Both the position numbers and the translations under genes were made by a program. DNA of 64,000 nucleotides, from assembly GCA_022792835.1 (NCBI GenBank), contig JAAWBT010000089.1, positions 1 to 64,000 on the forward strand. Direction: 5' to 3'. The stretch's first letter is position 1; the number at the start of each line of letters is the position of its first letter. This document shows, piece after piece, positions 42,187-50,781 of this stretch. The stretch comes from Lachnospiraceae bacterium. GTDB lineage: Bacteria > Bacillota > Clostridia > Lachnospirales > Lachnospiraceae. The notes under the pieces were generated by a model, which worked only from the letters and a program-made list of their open reading frames with translations, was not told the DNA's origin and did not search any database.

Positions 42187-42873
42187 ATGGAACTGATGAT
42201 GGAACAGATGCCGATCGTTTTGCGGGCGCTTAACGTCGGCTTTTTGCAGACTTTGAAGCTCTTTTTCGTAACCTTGATCGGCGCGCTGCCTCTGGGGCTT
42301 GTGATCGCATTTGGGTCCATGTCCAGGTTTAAACCTTTAAGCTGGCTGTCCAGGCTGATCGTGTGGATTATCCGGGGGACGCCTCTTATGATCCAGCTTT
42401 TGATCCTTTATTTTTTTCCGGGGCTCGTATTCAAGAATAATATATGGGGAAGCGGGGAGTCGGGCCGTTTTATGGCAGCCTCCATTGGATTTATCATCAA
42501 TTATGCCTGCTATTTTTCAGAGATTTACCGGGGTGGGATCCAGAGCATTCCTGTGGGGCAGGAGGAAGCCGGTCTGGTTCTCGGCATGACAAAGAGCCAG
42601 ATCTTCTTCCGGGTGAAACTTCTGCAGATGGTGAAACGGATCGTGCCTCCGGTATCCAATGAGATTATTACCCTGGTGAAAGATACCTCCCTGGCAAGGA
42701 TCATTGCGCTGCAGGAGATCATATGGGCCGGGCAGGCATTCATGAAGGGGTCCCAGGGGATTTCCGGAGCCATCTGGCCGATGTTTTTCACGGCATTTTA
42801 CTATTTGATCTGGAACGGTATGGTGACGATCCTTCTCGGGAAACTGGAGAAGAAACTGGATTATTTCAGATAA
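42187..42873 (+). CDS. Amino-acid ABC transporter permease
   Basis: A 228-residue His/Glu/Gln/Arg-type permease with five or so membrane helices. The typical [17 protein letters not shown] motif follows the second helix, and the EAA loop is [20 protein letters not shown]. It most likely forms a homodimer, as it is the only permease in the operon. The ATPase gene begins 14 bp after its stop. Confidence 0.95.
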   Translation: MELMMEQMPIVLRALNVGFLQTLKLFFVTLIGALPLGLVIAFGSMSRFKPLSWLSRLIVWIIRGTPLMIQLLILYFFPGLVFKNNIWGSGESGRFMAASIGFIINYACYFSEIYRGGIQSIPVGQEEAGLVLGMTKSQIFFRVKLLQMVKRIVPPVSNEIITLVKDTSLARIIALQEIIWAGQAFMKGSQGISGAIWPMFFTAFYYLIWNGMVTILLGKLEKKLDYFR

Positions 42874-42887
42874 GGAGGGGAGAGACG

Positions 42888-43673
42888 ATGGCGATTTTAG
42901 AGGTGGAACATATCTGCAAATCTTTTGAACGCACAAAGGTCCTAAAGGATATCAGCTTTTCCATGGAAAAGGGACAGGCTCTTTCCCTGATCGGTTCTTC
43001 CGGAAGCGGGAAGACAACGCTTCTTCGGTGCCTGAATTTTTTGGAGCAGCCGGACGGGGGGATCATTCGGGTGAATGGAGAAACGCTCTTTGACGGAGCA
43101 GATTCTTTTTCAAGAAAAGAATCGGTGATTCGGAAAAAACGGCTTCATTTCGGGCTGGTATTCCAGTCCTTTCACCTGTTTCCCCAGTATACGGCGCTGG
43201 GGAACGTTATGCTGGCGGGAGAACTGTTGGCAAAGGAGCGGCCTGATTATAAGACGAAAAAGAAGGAGATCCATGAGGAGATTGAGGGAAAAGCGGCGGC
43301 GCTTTTAAAACAGATGGGTCTTTCTGACCGGATGAAAAATTATCCCCATCAGCTTTCCGGCGGTCAGTGCCAGCGGGTGGCCATTGCGAGGGCCCTTGCC
43401 CTGAATCCGGATATCCTCTGCTTTGATGAGCCCACGTCAGCCCTTGATCCGGAGCTTACAGGGGAAGTCCTTCGGGTTATGCGGGAACTTGCCGAGCGGA
43501 ATATGACCATGATTATCGTGACTCACGAGATGGCGTTTGCCAGGGACGTTTCCGACCAGGTGATCTTTATGGATGACGGACAGATCATGGAGCAGGGAAC
43601 GCCGGACCAGGTCTTCGGAGATCCGAAGGAAGAGCGCACAAGAAAATTCCTGGCGAGATATACCGAAGAGTAA
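42888..43673 (+). CDS. Amino-acid ABC transporter ATPase
   Basis: A 261-residue ATPase of the GlnQ/HisP type: Walker [11 protein letters not shown]-loop [11 protein letters not shown], signature LSGGQCQR, Walker [16 protein letters not shown] and switch His in IIVTHEM. The start at 42888 has AAGGAGG directly upstream, overlapping the permease stop; a longer frame from 42723 runs inside the permease gene and is not used. The sequence [13 protein letters not shown] at the end is usual for the family. Confidence 0.96.
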   Translation: MAILEVEHICKSFERTKVLKDISFSMEKGQALSLIGSSGSGKTTLLRCLNFLEQPDGGIIRVNGETLFDGADSFSRKESVIRKKRLHFGLVFQSFHLFPQYTALGNVMLAGELLAKERPDYKTKKKEIHEEIEGKAAALLKQMGLSDRMKNYPHQLSGGQCQRVAIARALALNPDILCFDEPTSALDPELTGEVLRVMRELAERNMTMIIVTHEMAFARDVSDQVIFMDDGQIMEQGTPDQVFGDPKEERTRKFLARYTEE

Positions 43674-43681
43674 AAAAACAG

Positions 43682-43864
43682 TTGACAGAACCATCGGTTT
43701 GGTGGTATCATATAAAAGCTGTATTGAGAAAAGAAGAGTATCCACTCTCACCTTAGCGCCACTGAGCGACTTGGGTTTTGACAGGTTCATCGTTTGACAC
43801 AGAGGGGTTTTCTGTGCAGATATAACGGGACATTAAGTGGATAGTTCTTCTATCCACTTTTTTT
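43682..43864 (+). promoter_or_regulatory. Promoter and L20-type attenuator leader of infC-rpmI-rplT
   Basis: TTGACA (43682-43687) and TATCAT (43706-43711), 18 bp apart, start a leader that ends in a classical terminator (10-bp stem 43835-43844 / 43850-43859, seven T to 43864). An early segment TATCCACT (43739-43746) is complementary to AGTGGATA (43836-43843) in the terminator's left arm, so an antiterminator and the terminator exclude each other. This matches the known L20 leader design, in which excess L20 favours termination. Confidence 0.8.
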
Positions 43865-43897
43865 GCAGCCGAATTTTAGTGATGGGGGTGTCGAGTT

Positions 43898-44404
43898 ATT
43901 AGCGATTTAATGGTGAATGAACAGATCAGGGATAAGGAAGTCCGGCTGATCGGCGTAAATGGTGAGCAGCTTGGAATTGTGTCAGCGAGGGAAGCGCAGA
44001 GACTTGCCCGCGAGGCGGAGCTGGATCTGGTGAAGGTTGCCCCGATGGCAAAGCCGCCGGTATGCAAAATCATTGATTACGGCAAATTTCGTTATGAACA
44101 GGCCAGAAAAGAAAAAGAGGCCAGGAAAAAGCAGAAGATCATCGAGATCAAGGAAGTGCGTCTTTCTCCCAACATTGATTCCAATGATTTGAATACAAAG
44201 ATTTCCGCTGCCAGGAAGTTCATTCAGAAGGGAAACAAGGTTAAAGTGACCCTGAGATTCCGCGGCAGGGAAATGAGCCATATGAATAACTCCAGACACA
44301 TCCTGGAAGATTTTGCGGGCCAGCTCTCCGACATTGCGGTGGTTGATAAGCCGTCAAAGGTGGAGGGAAGGAGCCTTGTGATGTTTTTATCAGAAAAGCG
44401 TTGA
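43898..44404 (+). CDS. infC: Translation initiation factor IF-3, AUU start codon
   Basis: A 168-residue IF-3 that binds the 30S subunit and proofreads start-codon choice. The best start is ATT at 43898: GGGGGTG lies 7 bases upstream, and the product ISDLMVNEQIRDKEVRLIG matches the usual Clostridial N-terminus. The ATG at 43910 has no ribosome site. An AUU start is the well-known device by which IF-3 represses its own synthesis. Motifs include LVKVAPMAKPPVCKIIDYGK and KVTLRFRGREMSH. First gene of infC-rpmI-rplT. Confidence 0.95.
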   Translation: MSDLMVNEQIRDKEVRLIGVNGEQLGIVSAREAQRLAREAELDLVKVAPMAKPPVCKIIDYGKFRYEQARKEKEARKKQKIIEIKEVRLSPNIDSNDLNTKISAARKFIQKGNKVKVTLRFRGREMSHMNNSRHILEDFAGQLSDIAVVDKPSKVEGRSLVMFLSEKR

Positions 44405-44413
44405 CAACAGGGT

Positions 44414-44468
44414 CATACCCAAGGGCACTTGTGAATGTATGTGTTTCACGCTGTGGCGCTGGGGTATG
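44414..44468 (+). ncRNA. Structured intercistronic RNA between infC and rpmI
   Basis: CATACCC (44414-44420) pairs with GGGTATG (44462-44468), CAC (44426-44428) with GTG (44453-44455) and GTGAA (44431-44435) with TTCAC (44445-44449), forming a stacked long hairpin that ends about 30 bases before the L35 start. It may be a second regulatory or processing site for ribosomal-protein control. Confidence 0.45.
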
Positions 44469-44497
44469 CCTGAGACAAAGAATAAGGAGGAAGAATC

Positions 44498-44692
44498 ATG
44501 CCTAAAGTAAAGACAAGCAGAGCAGCAGCAAAGCGTTTTAAAAAGACCGGTACCGGTAAATTAAAGAGAATGAAGGCCTATAAGAGCCATATCCTGACCA
44601 AGAAGTCTCAGAAAAGGAAGAGAAATCTCAGAAAAGCGACTGTGGCAGTTCCTTCAAACGCCAAAGTGATGAAGAAGATTTTACCCTACTGA
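44498..44692 (+). CDS. rpmI: Ribosomal protein L35
   Basis: A 64-residue, strongly basic protein ([20 protein letters not shown], then [20 protein letters not shown]). It is the standard L35 of the 50S subunit, with ribosome site AAGGAGG before the ATG. It sits between infC and rplT as in most Firmicutes. Confidence 0.98.
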   Translation: MPKVKTSRAAAKRFKKTGTGKLKRMKAYKSHILTKKSQKRKRNLRKATVAVPSNAKVMKKILPY

Positions 44693-44723
44693 TTAATGAG
44701 AGAGAGAAGGAGGACGACTTAAA

Positions 44724-45080
44724 ATGGCAAGAATTAAAGGCGGTTTAGGCGCGAAGAAGAGACATAACAGAGTTTTGAAACTGGCAAAGGGCTACAGAGG
44801 AGCCCGCTCCAAACAGTATAGAGTGGCAAAGCAGTCCGTGATGAGAGCTCTCACCAGCTCTTACGCGGGAAGAAAGCAGAGAAAGAGACAGTTCAGACAG
44901 CTCTGGATTGCCAGAATCAATGCGGCGGCCAGAATGAACGGTCTGTCCTACAGCCGTTTCATGTATGGACTTAAAGAGGCCGGAGTGGAGATGAACAGGA
45001 AGATCCTGGCGGATATGGCGGTCAATGATGCGGCAGGGTTCGCAAAACTGGCGGAAGTTGCCAAGGAGAAGCTGGCATAA
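44724..45080 (+). CDS. rplT: Ribosomal protein L20
   Basis: A 118-residue protein starting [20 protein letters not shown], with the conserved [11 protein letters not shown] and [17 protein letters not shown] segments. L20 is needed for early 50S assembly and is the repressor of its own operon through the leader at 43682-43864. It is the last gene of the operon, 31 bp after rpmI. Confidence 0.98.
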   Translation: MARIKGGLGAKKRHNRVLKLAKGYRGARSKQYRVAKQSVMRALTSSYAGRKQRKRQFRQLWIARINAAARMNGLSYSRFMYGLKEAGVEMNRKILADMAVNDAAGFAKLAEVAKEKLA

Positions 45081-45144
45081 ATAAGTTCCGTTCAGAAGAA
45101 AATTCTGCAGGATGAAAAATTTGGCAAAAAAATAAAAAAAACAC

Positions 45145-45213
45145 TTGCCAGAATGAAGAATATGTGGTAAAGTATATGAGGATTTGGTTTTGAGTATTTC
45201 TCAGAACCAAATC
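45145..45213 (+). promoter_or_regulatory. tRNA-Pro promoter and 14-bp leader hairpin
   Basis: TTGCCA (45145-45150), 17 bp, TAAAGT (45168-45173) drives the tRNA gene. Immediately after the expected start is a 14-bp hairpin (45181-45194 with 45200-45213, one G-T pair, TATTT loop) ending 4 bases before the mature tRNA 5' end. It would be part of the precursor removed by RNase P. Confidence 0.6.
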
Positions 45214-45217
45214 AGAT

Positions 45218-45291
45218 CGGAATGTGGCTCAGTTTGGTAGAGCGTTCGGTTAGGGACCGAGAGGCCGCAGGTTCGAATCCTGTCATTCCGA
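45218..45291 (+). tRNA. tRNA-Pro(AGG)
   Basis: A complete cloverleaf of 74 nt: acceptor CGGAATG / CATTCCG, D arm GCTC / GAGC, anticodon stem TTCGG / CCGAG with loop TTAGGGA (anticodon AGG at 45252-45254), variable loop AGGCC and T arm GCAGG / CCTGT with TTCGAAT. The discriminator is A and no CCA is encoded. A34 would need deamination to inosine to read CCU, CCC and CCA efficiently. Confidence 0.95.
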
Positions 45292-45296
45292 CTGAG

Positions 45297-45327
45297 AAAA
45301 GTGGCTGAGTGCAGTCACTTTTTTTTA
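45297..45327 (+). terminator. Terminator after tRNA-Pro
   Basis: AGTGGCTG (45300-45307) pairs with CAGTCACT (45312-45319), one G-T, with flanking AAA/TTT extension and a run of eight T. A clear Rho-independent terminator 6 bp after the tRNA. Confidence 0.88.
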
Positions 45328-45445
45328 TCGTATAAGAAACTGAAAAATTTTATTGACTTTTTTTCTCTGTTCATGAATCAGAGTGCGGGTTTGCAGCCGC
45401 TCTCAATTATTACAAAGGCCGGCAGATCTGCCGGGGAGGGATACT

Positions 45446-46837
45446 ATGGAGAAGAAGGGGACCGGGTCGGTCACAGATTTGACGAAAGGGGTCATATGGC
45501 AGCAGCTCGTTTTATTTGCGCTGCCTTTTTTGTTTTCCAATCTGCTGCAGCAGTTTTACAGCACGGCAGATGCGGCGATTGTGGGACAGAGCGTCGGGGC
45601 TGGGGCTTTGGCAGCCATCGGTTCCTGTGACCGGCTGGTTTTTCTGTTGATCAACCTGTTTGTGGGAGTTTCTACTGGAGCCAGCATCGCTGTGTCCCAG
45701 GCCTTTGGACGGAAGGACGAATCTGCTCTTTTTTGTACCGTTCACTCGGCCGTGACATTGGGGCTTTTGTCGGGAGCATTTCTGACTCTGGTGGGCATAC
45801 TGTTGGCGCCAAAGCTTTTGGTGGTCATGAATACGCCAGAGGATGTGCTTCCCATGGCAGAGGATTATATCCGGATTTATTTTATGGGAATGATACCGGT
45901 TATGGTCTACAATATGGGAAGCGGGATTCTGCGTGCACTGGGGAATTCCAGGAGCGCTCTTGTTTATCTGGCGGTTTCCGGTGTGATCAATGTGGGGCTG
46001 GATCTGTTGTTTGTCCGTATTTTTTCCTGGGGGGTAAAAGGGGCGGCGGCAGCTACTGCCATCTCTCAGGTGCTTCCGGCCATTCTGGTGTTTGGCAAAC
46101 TGACCAGGCTGGATGAGGCTTACAGACTGAGGGTGTGTAAACTTCGTCTTTACTGGAAAGAGACCGTATACATTGTGCAGGTCGGCGTTCCGGCAGGACT
46201 TCGCATGGTTCTCATCAATGTGTCTAATGTGATTGTCCAGTCCAGAGTCAATGCCTTTGGCATGGAAGCCATGGCTGGCTGCACCCTGTTCTTTAAGATT
46301 GAAGGCTACCTTTACGCCCTGATTTCCGCCCTGAGCCTGGCCCTTACCAGCTTTGCAGGCCAGAACATCGGCGCGGCAGATTATATCAGGGCAAAAAAGG
46401 GAAAACAGATCTGCATGAGGATTGCCTTTGGTGTTACTTTTGCCATGACACTTCTTCTTTGCATCTGGGCCAGACCCATCTGCCAGGTCTTTACGGGAGA
46501 GGAGGGGGCGATCACTTATGGTGTTTTGCAGCTTCGATATCAGCTTCCTCTCTACATCATCTTTTCCTGGAATGAGATCATCAATGGGGCGGTACTCTCC
46601 TCCGGCCACAGTATGGCTCCCATGCTGATCAGCCTGTTTGGAATGTGTGTGGCAAGGGTCGGATTTATTTTTGTGGTATCTGCTTATGTCTATGATATCC
46701 GTGTGATCTATCTGGCGTTTCCTTTCAGCTGGCTTGTGACCCACGCGGGGATTCAGATGTATTACTATCTCGGAAGATGGATACAGGGAAAACGGTTTTT
46801 GGAGGCGGTGAGGGAGCAGGCCGCAGAGCGGAGATAA
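45446..46837 (+). CDS. MATE-family multidrug/organic cation efflux transporter
   Basis: A 463-residue, 12-helix membrane protein with the MATE opening QQLVLFALPFLFSNLLQQFYSTADAAIVG and a repeated second half starting near YIVQVGVPAGLRMVLINVSNVIVQ. MATE pumps export cationic drugs or dyes using Na+ or H+. The ATG at 45446 follows GGGGAGGG; an upstream frame start at 45383 is in the region after the tRNA terminator and is not supported. It overlaps no gene; the DMT gene begins 2 bp after its stop, so the two are coupled. Confidence 0.92.
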   Translation: MEKKGTGSVTDLTKGVIWQQLVLFALPFLFSNLLQQFYSTADAAIVGQSVGAGALAAIGSCDRLVFLLINLFVGVSTGASIAVSQAFGRKDESALFCTVHSAVTLGLLSGAFLTLVGILLAPKLLVVMNTPEDVLPMAEDYIRIYFMGMIPVMVYNMGSGILRALGNSRSALVYLAVSGVINVGLDLLFVRIFSWGVKGAAAATAISQVLPAILVFGKLTRLDEAYRLRVCKLRLYWKETVYIVQVGVPAGLRMVLINVSNVIVQSRVNAFGMEAMAGCTLFFKIEGYLYALISALSLALTSFAGQNIGAADYIRAKKGKQICMRIAFGVTFAMTLLLCIWARPICQVFTGEEGAITYGVLQLRYQLPLYIIFSWNEIINGAVLSSGHSMAPMLISLFGMCVARVGFIFVVSAYVYDIRVIYLAFPFSWLVTHAGIQMYYYLGRWIQGKRFLEAVREQAAERR

Positions 46838-46839
46838 GG

Positions 46840-47712
46840 ATGGAGAAGAAAAATAATTCTTATGTGATTTATGCGGGGATAACTACAGTAATCTGGGCGA
46901 CAGCGGTGCTTTTTACTCAGTATGCCCAGGAAAGCTTTTCCAGTCAGAGCATAGGGGCGCTTCGCTATCTTTTTGCCACGGCGTCCATTCTGGTGGTTAT
47001 GGCTGTGAAAAAGATAGGGCCGCCAAAGCTTAAAGACGTGCCGAAATTTTTGGTGTCTGGATTTCTGGGTTTTACCTGCTATGTGACGTCCTTTAATCTG
47101 GCAGTGGAGACCATTACCGGGGCCACCTGCAGCATCATCGCCCAGATTATACCGATTCTCACAGCAGTATTTTCCTGCATCTTTCTCCGGGAGAAGATCT
47201 CTTTCAGGGGATGGATTGCCATCAGCATGGCCTTTGCCGGGATCCTGGTGATGGCCCTGTGGAACGGAGCCTTCTCGGTGAATCCAGGCATTCTCTGGAT
47301 GCTTCTTGCGGCAGTATCCTTAAGCGTCTACAATCTGACCCAGAGGGTCTTTGTCAAGACCTACACCGCTTTTCAGACTACAGCCTACAGCATCATCGGA
47401 GGGACCCTGTTTCTGCTGGTATTTCTGCCGGGGGCGATTCCTGAGATGGGAGAGGCCACGAAAGCCTCCTGGGGGGCCCTGGTCTATCTGGGGGTATGCG
47501 GCGGAGCCATCGCCTATGTGTTCTGGACCAAGGCATTTTCTCTGGCAAAACGGACCAGCGATGTGTCCAATTTCATGTTCGCCCAGCCGCTCATTGCAAG
47601 CCTGGTGGGCTTTTGGTTCCGGGGGGAGACGCCGGGACCTGAGACTGTCTTTGGAGGGCTTCTGGTTCTTGGAGGCATGTTTTTGTTCCAGATGGGGACG
47701 AGGGAAGGATAA
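46840..47712 (+). CDS. DMT-family (EamA) transporter
   Basis: A 290-residue membrane protein with ten predicted helices in two EamA repeats (first repeat YAGITTVIWATAVLFTQY and TGATCSIIAQIIPILTAVFS; second GILWMLLAAVSLSVYNLTQR and FAQPLIASLVGFWFRGE). Such proteins export or import amino acids or other small metabolites; the substrate is unknown. The ATG at 46840 is used rather than an upstream one inside the MATE gene. It is followed by a perfect 10-bp hairpin. Confidence 0.92.
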   Translation: MEKKNNSYVIYAGITTVIWATAVLFTQYAQESFSSQSIGALRYLFATASILVVMAVKKIGPPKLKDVPKFLVSGFLGFTCYVTSFNLAVETITGATCSIIAQIIPILTAVFSCIFLREKISFRGWIAISMAFAGILVMALWNGAFSVNPGILWMLLAAVSLSVYNLTQRVFVKTYTAFQTTAYSIIGGTLFLLVFLPGAIPEMGEATKASWGALVYLGVCGGAIAYVFWTKAFSLAKRTSDVSNFMFAQPLIASLVGFWFRGETPGPETVFGGLLVLGGMFLFQMGTREG

Positions 47713-47720
47713 GGATACGA

Positions 47721-47744
47721 AGAATCCTGCCGGAGCAGGATTCT
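47721..47744 (+). terminator. Hairpin terminator after the MATE-DMT pair
   Basis: AGAATCCTGC (47721-47730) and GCAGGATTCT (47735-47744) form a perfect 10-bp stem with a CGGA tetraloop, 8 bp after the DMT stop. Only ATTTGGG follows rather than a full U-run. Confidence 0.65.
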
Positions 47745-47820
47745 ATTTGGGCATTTCTCACAAAAGAAAATTGAGAAAATATACAAAAAAACGAAAATAT
47801 TCAGGGAAATCTGTTTTTTA

Positions 47821-47944
47821 TTGACAAGGTAGATAAAGTCTGATATGCTTCAATCATATAGTTTATTAGATAAACTATTTAAGAGATGAACGGGAAGGGG
47901 AGGAGGATTATTTTTTTAAACAAACAGTTTATCAATTAAACTAT
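47821..47944 (+). promoter_or_regulatory. Nucleoside-operon promoter with two MarR-type operators
   Basis: TTGACA (47821-47826), 17 bp, TATGCT (47844-47849) is followed by a perfect palindrome ATAGTTTAT-tag-ATAAACTAT (47858-47878) at the expected start site. A second copy, ACAGTTTAT-caa-TTAAACTAT (47924-47944), lies 66 bp further on. The pair suggests cooperative repression, most likely by the MarR protein encoded at 56011. The interval 47713-48002 holds nothing else. Confidence 0.7.
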
Positions 47945-48002
47945 ATAAAAAACAGACAATGGACGAAAGCTTTACAACCGGAGACGGAAGGAGGAAAAGA
48001 AA

Positions 48003-49193
48003 ATGAAAAAGATGTTAGCGGTTCTGCTGGTGTTTGTCATGACGATGGGGACTTTTGCCGGCTGTGGAAAAAAGGAGACAACAGGTGGAGACGGCAAGGT
48101 GGAGACAAAGAAAGAGAGCGGGCAGGCAGAGAACAAAGAGACAAAAGACGACAAAAGGGAGGAAACGGCCAAAGCAGACTATTCGGTGGCAATGGTAGTT
48201 GCAGGCGCATTGGGGGATAAGGGGTTTAATGATAATGCGAAGAAGGGACTTGACAATGCCCAAGAGGCATTCGGGATCCAGACCCAGGTGGTGGAGCTTC
48301 CTACGGCAGATAAGACGAAATATGAACCGACGCTTTTGGATCTAGCCGATTCTGGCAAATATGATGTGATCATGGTTGCCGGGAATGCCATGCGGGAGGT
48401 GTTGGAAAAGGTGGCTGTGGACTACCCGGAACAGAAGTTTTATCTGTATGATGCCAGTGTCAATTATGACAATGGGGAATTTTCCAACGTGTATTGCAAT
48501 ACCTTTCTCCAGAATGAGGCAAGCTTTCTGGCAGGAGTCGTGGCCGCTTTGATGACCTCTTCTGATCTGCCGGACGCCAATGAGGACAAGATTGTGGGCA
48601 ACGTGATCTTAATGGACATGGCTGTGATGAATGACTTCATGGTGGGGTATATTGAGGGCTGCCAGTATGCAGATCCGGAGGTTCGGGTCAACACGGCCTA
48701 TGTGGGCGCTTCTGATGCAGCCAAGGCCAAGGACATGGCGATTTCCATGTACCAGCAGAAAGCGGACATCATCTTCCAGGTGGCAGCAAGCTCAGGGCTT
48801 GGCGTCATTGAGGCGGGGAAGGAATCTGGAAAATACGTGATCGGTGTAGATCAGGATCAGGCTATGGTACTGATGGATGAGAATCCAGAGGCGGCAAAAC
48901 GGATTTTAACTTCTGTGTTAAAACGGACGGATGTGGCCGTTTACCGGGCTCTTGATATGATGGTCAACGATCCGGATTCTGTGCCCTGGGGAACCAGCGA
49001 GGCTCTGGGCATGGAAGAAGAATGCGTAGGCATCGCCAAGAGCGATGTATATCAGGAACTGGTCTCTGAGGAGGTGAAGTCTGCCGTGGAAGAGGCAGAG
49101 GCAAAGATCATGGGCGGAGAGATCAAAGTGGGCTCCGCTTACGGAATGGAGACGGAGGAGATCACCAAGTTAAGGGACAGTGTGAAGCCGTAA
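48003..49193 (+). CDS. BMP-family nucleoside-binding lipoprotein (PnrA/BmpA-like)
   Basis: A 396-residue lipoprotein with lipobox TFAGC (Cys21) and a Lys/Glu-rich linker to about residue 55. The binding domain has VAMVVAGALGDKGFNDNAKKGLD, the hallmark of BMP/Med proteins that bind purine nucleosides, and later QVAASSGLGVIEAGKESGKYVIGVDQDQ. The following ATPase, two permeases and nucleoside hydrolases make a nucleoside the likely ligand. Ribosome site GGAAGGAGG. First gene of the operon, directly after the two operators. Confidence 0.93.
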   Translation: MKKMLAVLLVFVMTMGTFAGCGKKETTGGDGKVETKKESGQAENKETKDDKREETAKADYSVAMVVAGALGDKGFNDNAKKGLDNAQEAFGIQTQVVELPTADKTKYEPTLLDLADSGKYDVIMVAGNAMREVLEKVAVDYPEQKFYLYDASVNYDNGEFSNVYCNTFLQNEASFLAGVVAALMTSSDLPDANEDKIVGNVILMDMAVMNDFMVGYIEGCQYADPEVRVNTAYVGASDAAKAKDMAISMYQQKADIIFQVAASSGLGVIEAGKESGKYVIGVDQDQAMVLMDENPEAAKRILTSVLKRTDVAVYRALDMMVNDPDSVPWGTSEALGMEEECVGIAKSDVYQELVSEEVKSAVEEAEAKIMGGEIKVGSAYGMETEEITKLRDSVKP

Positions 49194-49206
49194 AGGAGGA
49201 AAGAAC

Positions 49207-50781
49207 GTGTCAGACCAAGAATATATCCTGGAAATGCGGGGGATCACCAAGATATACCCAAATGGGTTTGTGGCCAACAAGGATGTGAATCTGGCCGTCC
49301 GGGAAGGGGAGATTCATGCTCTGGTGGGAGAGAACGGCGCTGGAAAGAGCACTCTGATGAAAGTATTGTTTGGAGTGGAATCCCACGAGGAAGGGGAAAT
49401 CCGGCTGAAGGGACAGGCCGTTAAGATCACGGATCCCATCTGCGCCATCGACATGGGGATCGGCATGGTACATCAGCATTTTATGCTGGTTCCGTCACTG
49501 ACAGTGGCGGAGAACATTGTGCTGGGACGGGAACCAAAACGGTACAAAACCCTGCTCCATATGGAAAAGGCTGTGAAAGATACAGAGGAACTCTGTGAGA
49601 AATACAATCTGAAAGTGGATGCAAGGGCCCGCATTGACAGTCTCCCTGTGGGACAGAAACAGAAAGTGGAGATTTTAAAGGCACTTTACCGGAGAGCAAA
49701 GGTACTGATTCTGGACGAACCGACGGCCGTGCTGACTCCTCAGGAGACAGAAGAACTCTTTGTGGAACTGAAGCGGATGCGGGAGGCAGGCCATACGATT
49801 ATCTTTATTTCCCATAAACTCAATGAGGTGAAGGAGCTCTGTGACCGGGTGACTGTGCTCCGTCTGGGACGAACCGTGGGGACCGCAGACCTCAAGGGGC
49901 TGAGCGAGCAGGCCATCAGCCGTATGATGGTGGGACGGGACGTGATCCTTAAAATTGAGAAGAAAAAAGCGTCGCCGGATCAGGAGATTCTTTCTGTGCG
50001 GGATCTGAGCTTAAATTCCAACGATGGCAGGCCCATTATCCGGAATGTGAACTTTTCTGTCCGTTCCGGAGAGATTCTGGGCGTAGCCGGAGTGGAGGGG
50101 AACGGCCAGCGGGAGCTCTCAGAGCTCATTACCGGACTCAGGCCCTTTAGCAGAGGAAAGATCTTGATCGAAGGAAAATCCATAGAAAAGAAGACGGTGA
50201 AGGAGATCCGCAGGATGGGCGTCTCTCATATTTCCGAGGACAGGATGACTTATGGCGTGGCAGCCGGGATGGGGATCTGGGAGAACGTAATTTCAGACAG
50301 GTTCGATCATCCCAAATACTGTAAGCGGGGATTTCTTCAGGGAGACGCCATCGACCGGCTGACAAAACGGCTGATCGAAGAATTCCACATCAAATGCGAC
50401 GACGGGAATCAGCCGGTGCGTATGCTTTCCGGCGGCAATATGCAGAAGGTAGTGGCGGCCAGGGAGTTCTCCCTTGCCCCCCGTCTCTCCATTGTAAACC
50501 AGCCCACGAGAGGGATTGACGTGGGGGCGACAGAATTTGTACGAAACAAAATTGTGGAGCTGCGGGATGGGGGTACAGCAGTGCTCCTGATTTCTGCGGA
50601 CTTGAATGAGATTTTGGAACTGAGCGATTCTCTGATTGTCATGCACGGAGGAAAGATCGTGGCGTATCTGCCAGACAGCAGCCAGGTGACGGAAGAAGAG
50701 CTTGGAGAATATATGCTGGGGATCCGTCAACAGAATCCAGAGGAAATCAGGAGGGCCTGTCATGAGTGTGAAACAAATTGA
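49207..50781 (+). CDS. Nucleoside ABC importer ATPase (YufO/RbsA-like, duplicated)
   Basis: A 524-residue ATPase with two nucleotide-binding halves. The first has Walker A GENGAGKST, signature-region LPVGQKQKVEILKAL and Walker B VLILDEPTAVLTPQE; the second has GVEGNGQRE, MLSGGNMQKVVAAREF and an altered Walker B region (RLSIVNQPTRGIDVGA), as is usual in this sugar/nucleoside class. The GTG start at 49207 follows AAGGAGG. It energises the two permeases encoded next; the first overlaps its end by 20 bp. Confidence 0.94.
   Translation: MSDQEYILEMRGITKIYPNGFVANKDVNLAVREGEIHALVGENGAGKSTLMKVLFGVESHEEGEIRLKGQAVKITDPICAIDMGIGMVHQHFMLVPSLTVAENIVLGREPKRYKTLLHMEKAVKDTEELCEKYNLKVDARARIDSLPVGQKQKVEILKALYRRAKVLILDEPTAVLTPQETEELFVELKRMREAGHTIIFISHKLNEVKELCDRVTVLRLGRTVGTADLKGLSEQAISRMMVGRDVILKIEKKKASPDQEILSVRDLSLNSNDGRPIIRNVNFSVRSGEILGVAGVEGNGQRELSELITGLRPFSRGKILIEGKSIEKKTVKEIRRMGVSHISEDRMTYGVAAGMGIWENVISDRFDHPKYCKRGFLQGDAIDRLTKRLIEEFHIKCDDGNQPVRMLSGGNMQKVVAAREFSLAPRLSIVNQPTRGIDVGATEFVRNKIVELRDGGTAVLLISADLNEILELSDSLIVMHGGKIVAYLPDSSQVTEEELGEYMLGIRQQNPEEIRRACHECETN

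Noticed and set aside
45512-46744. Long open frame (410 codons) antisense to the MATE gene
   Set aside because: Its composition (His, Gln and Lys-rich without domains) is typical of a shadow frame. The MATE gene explains the region.
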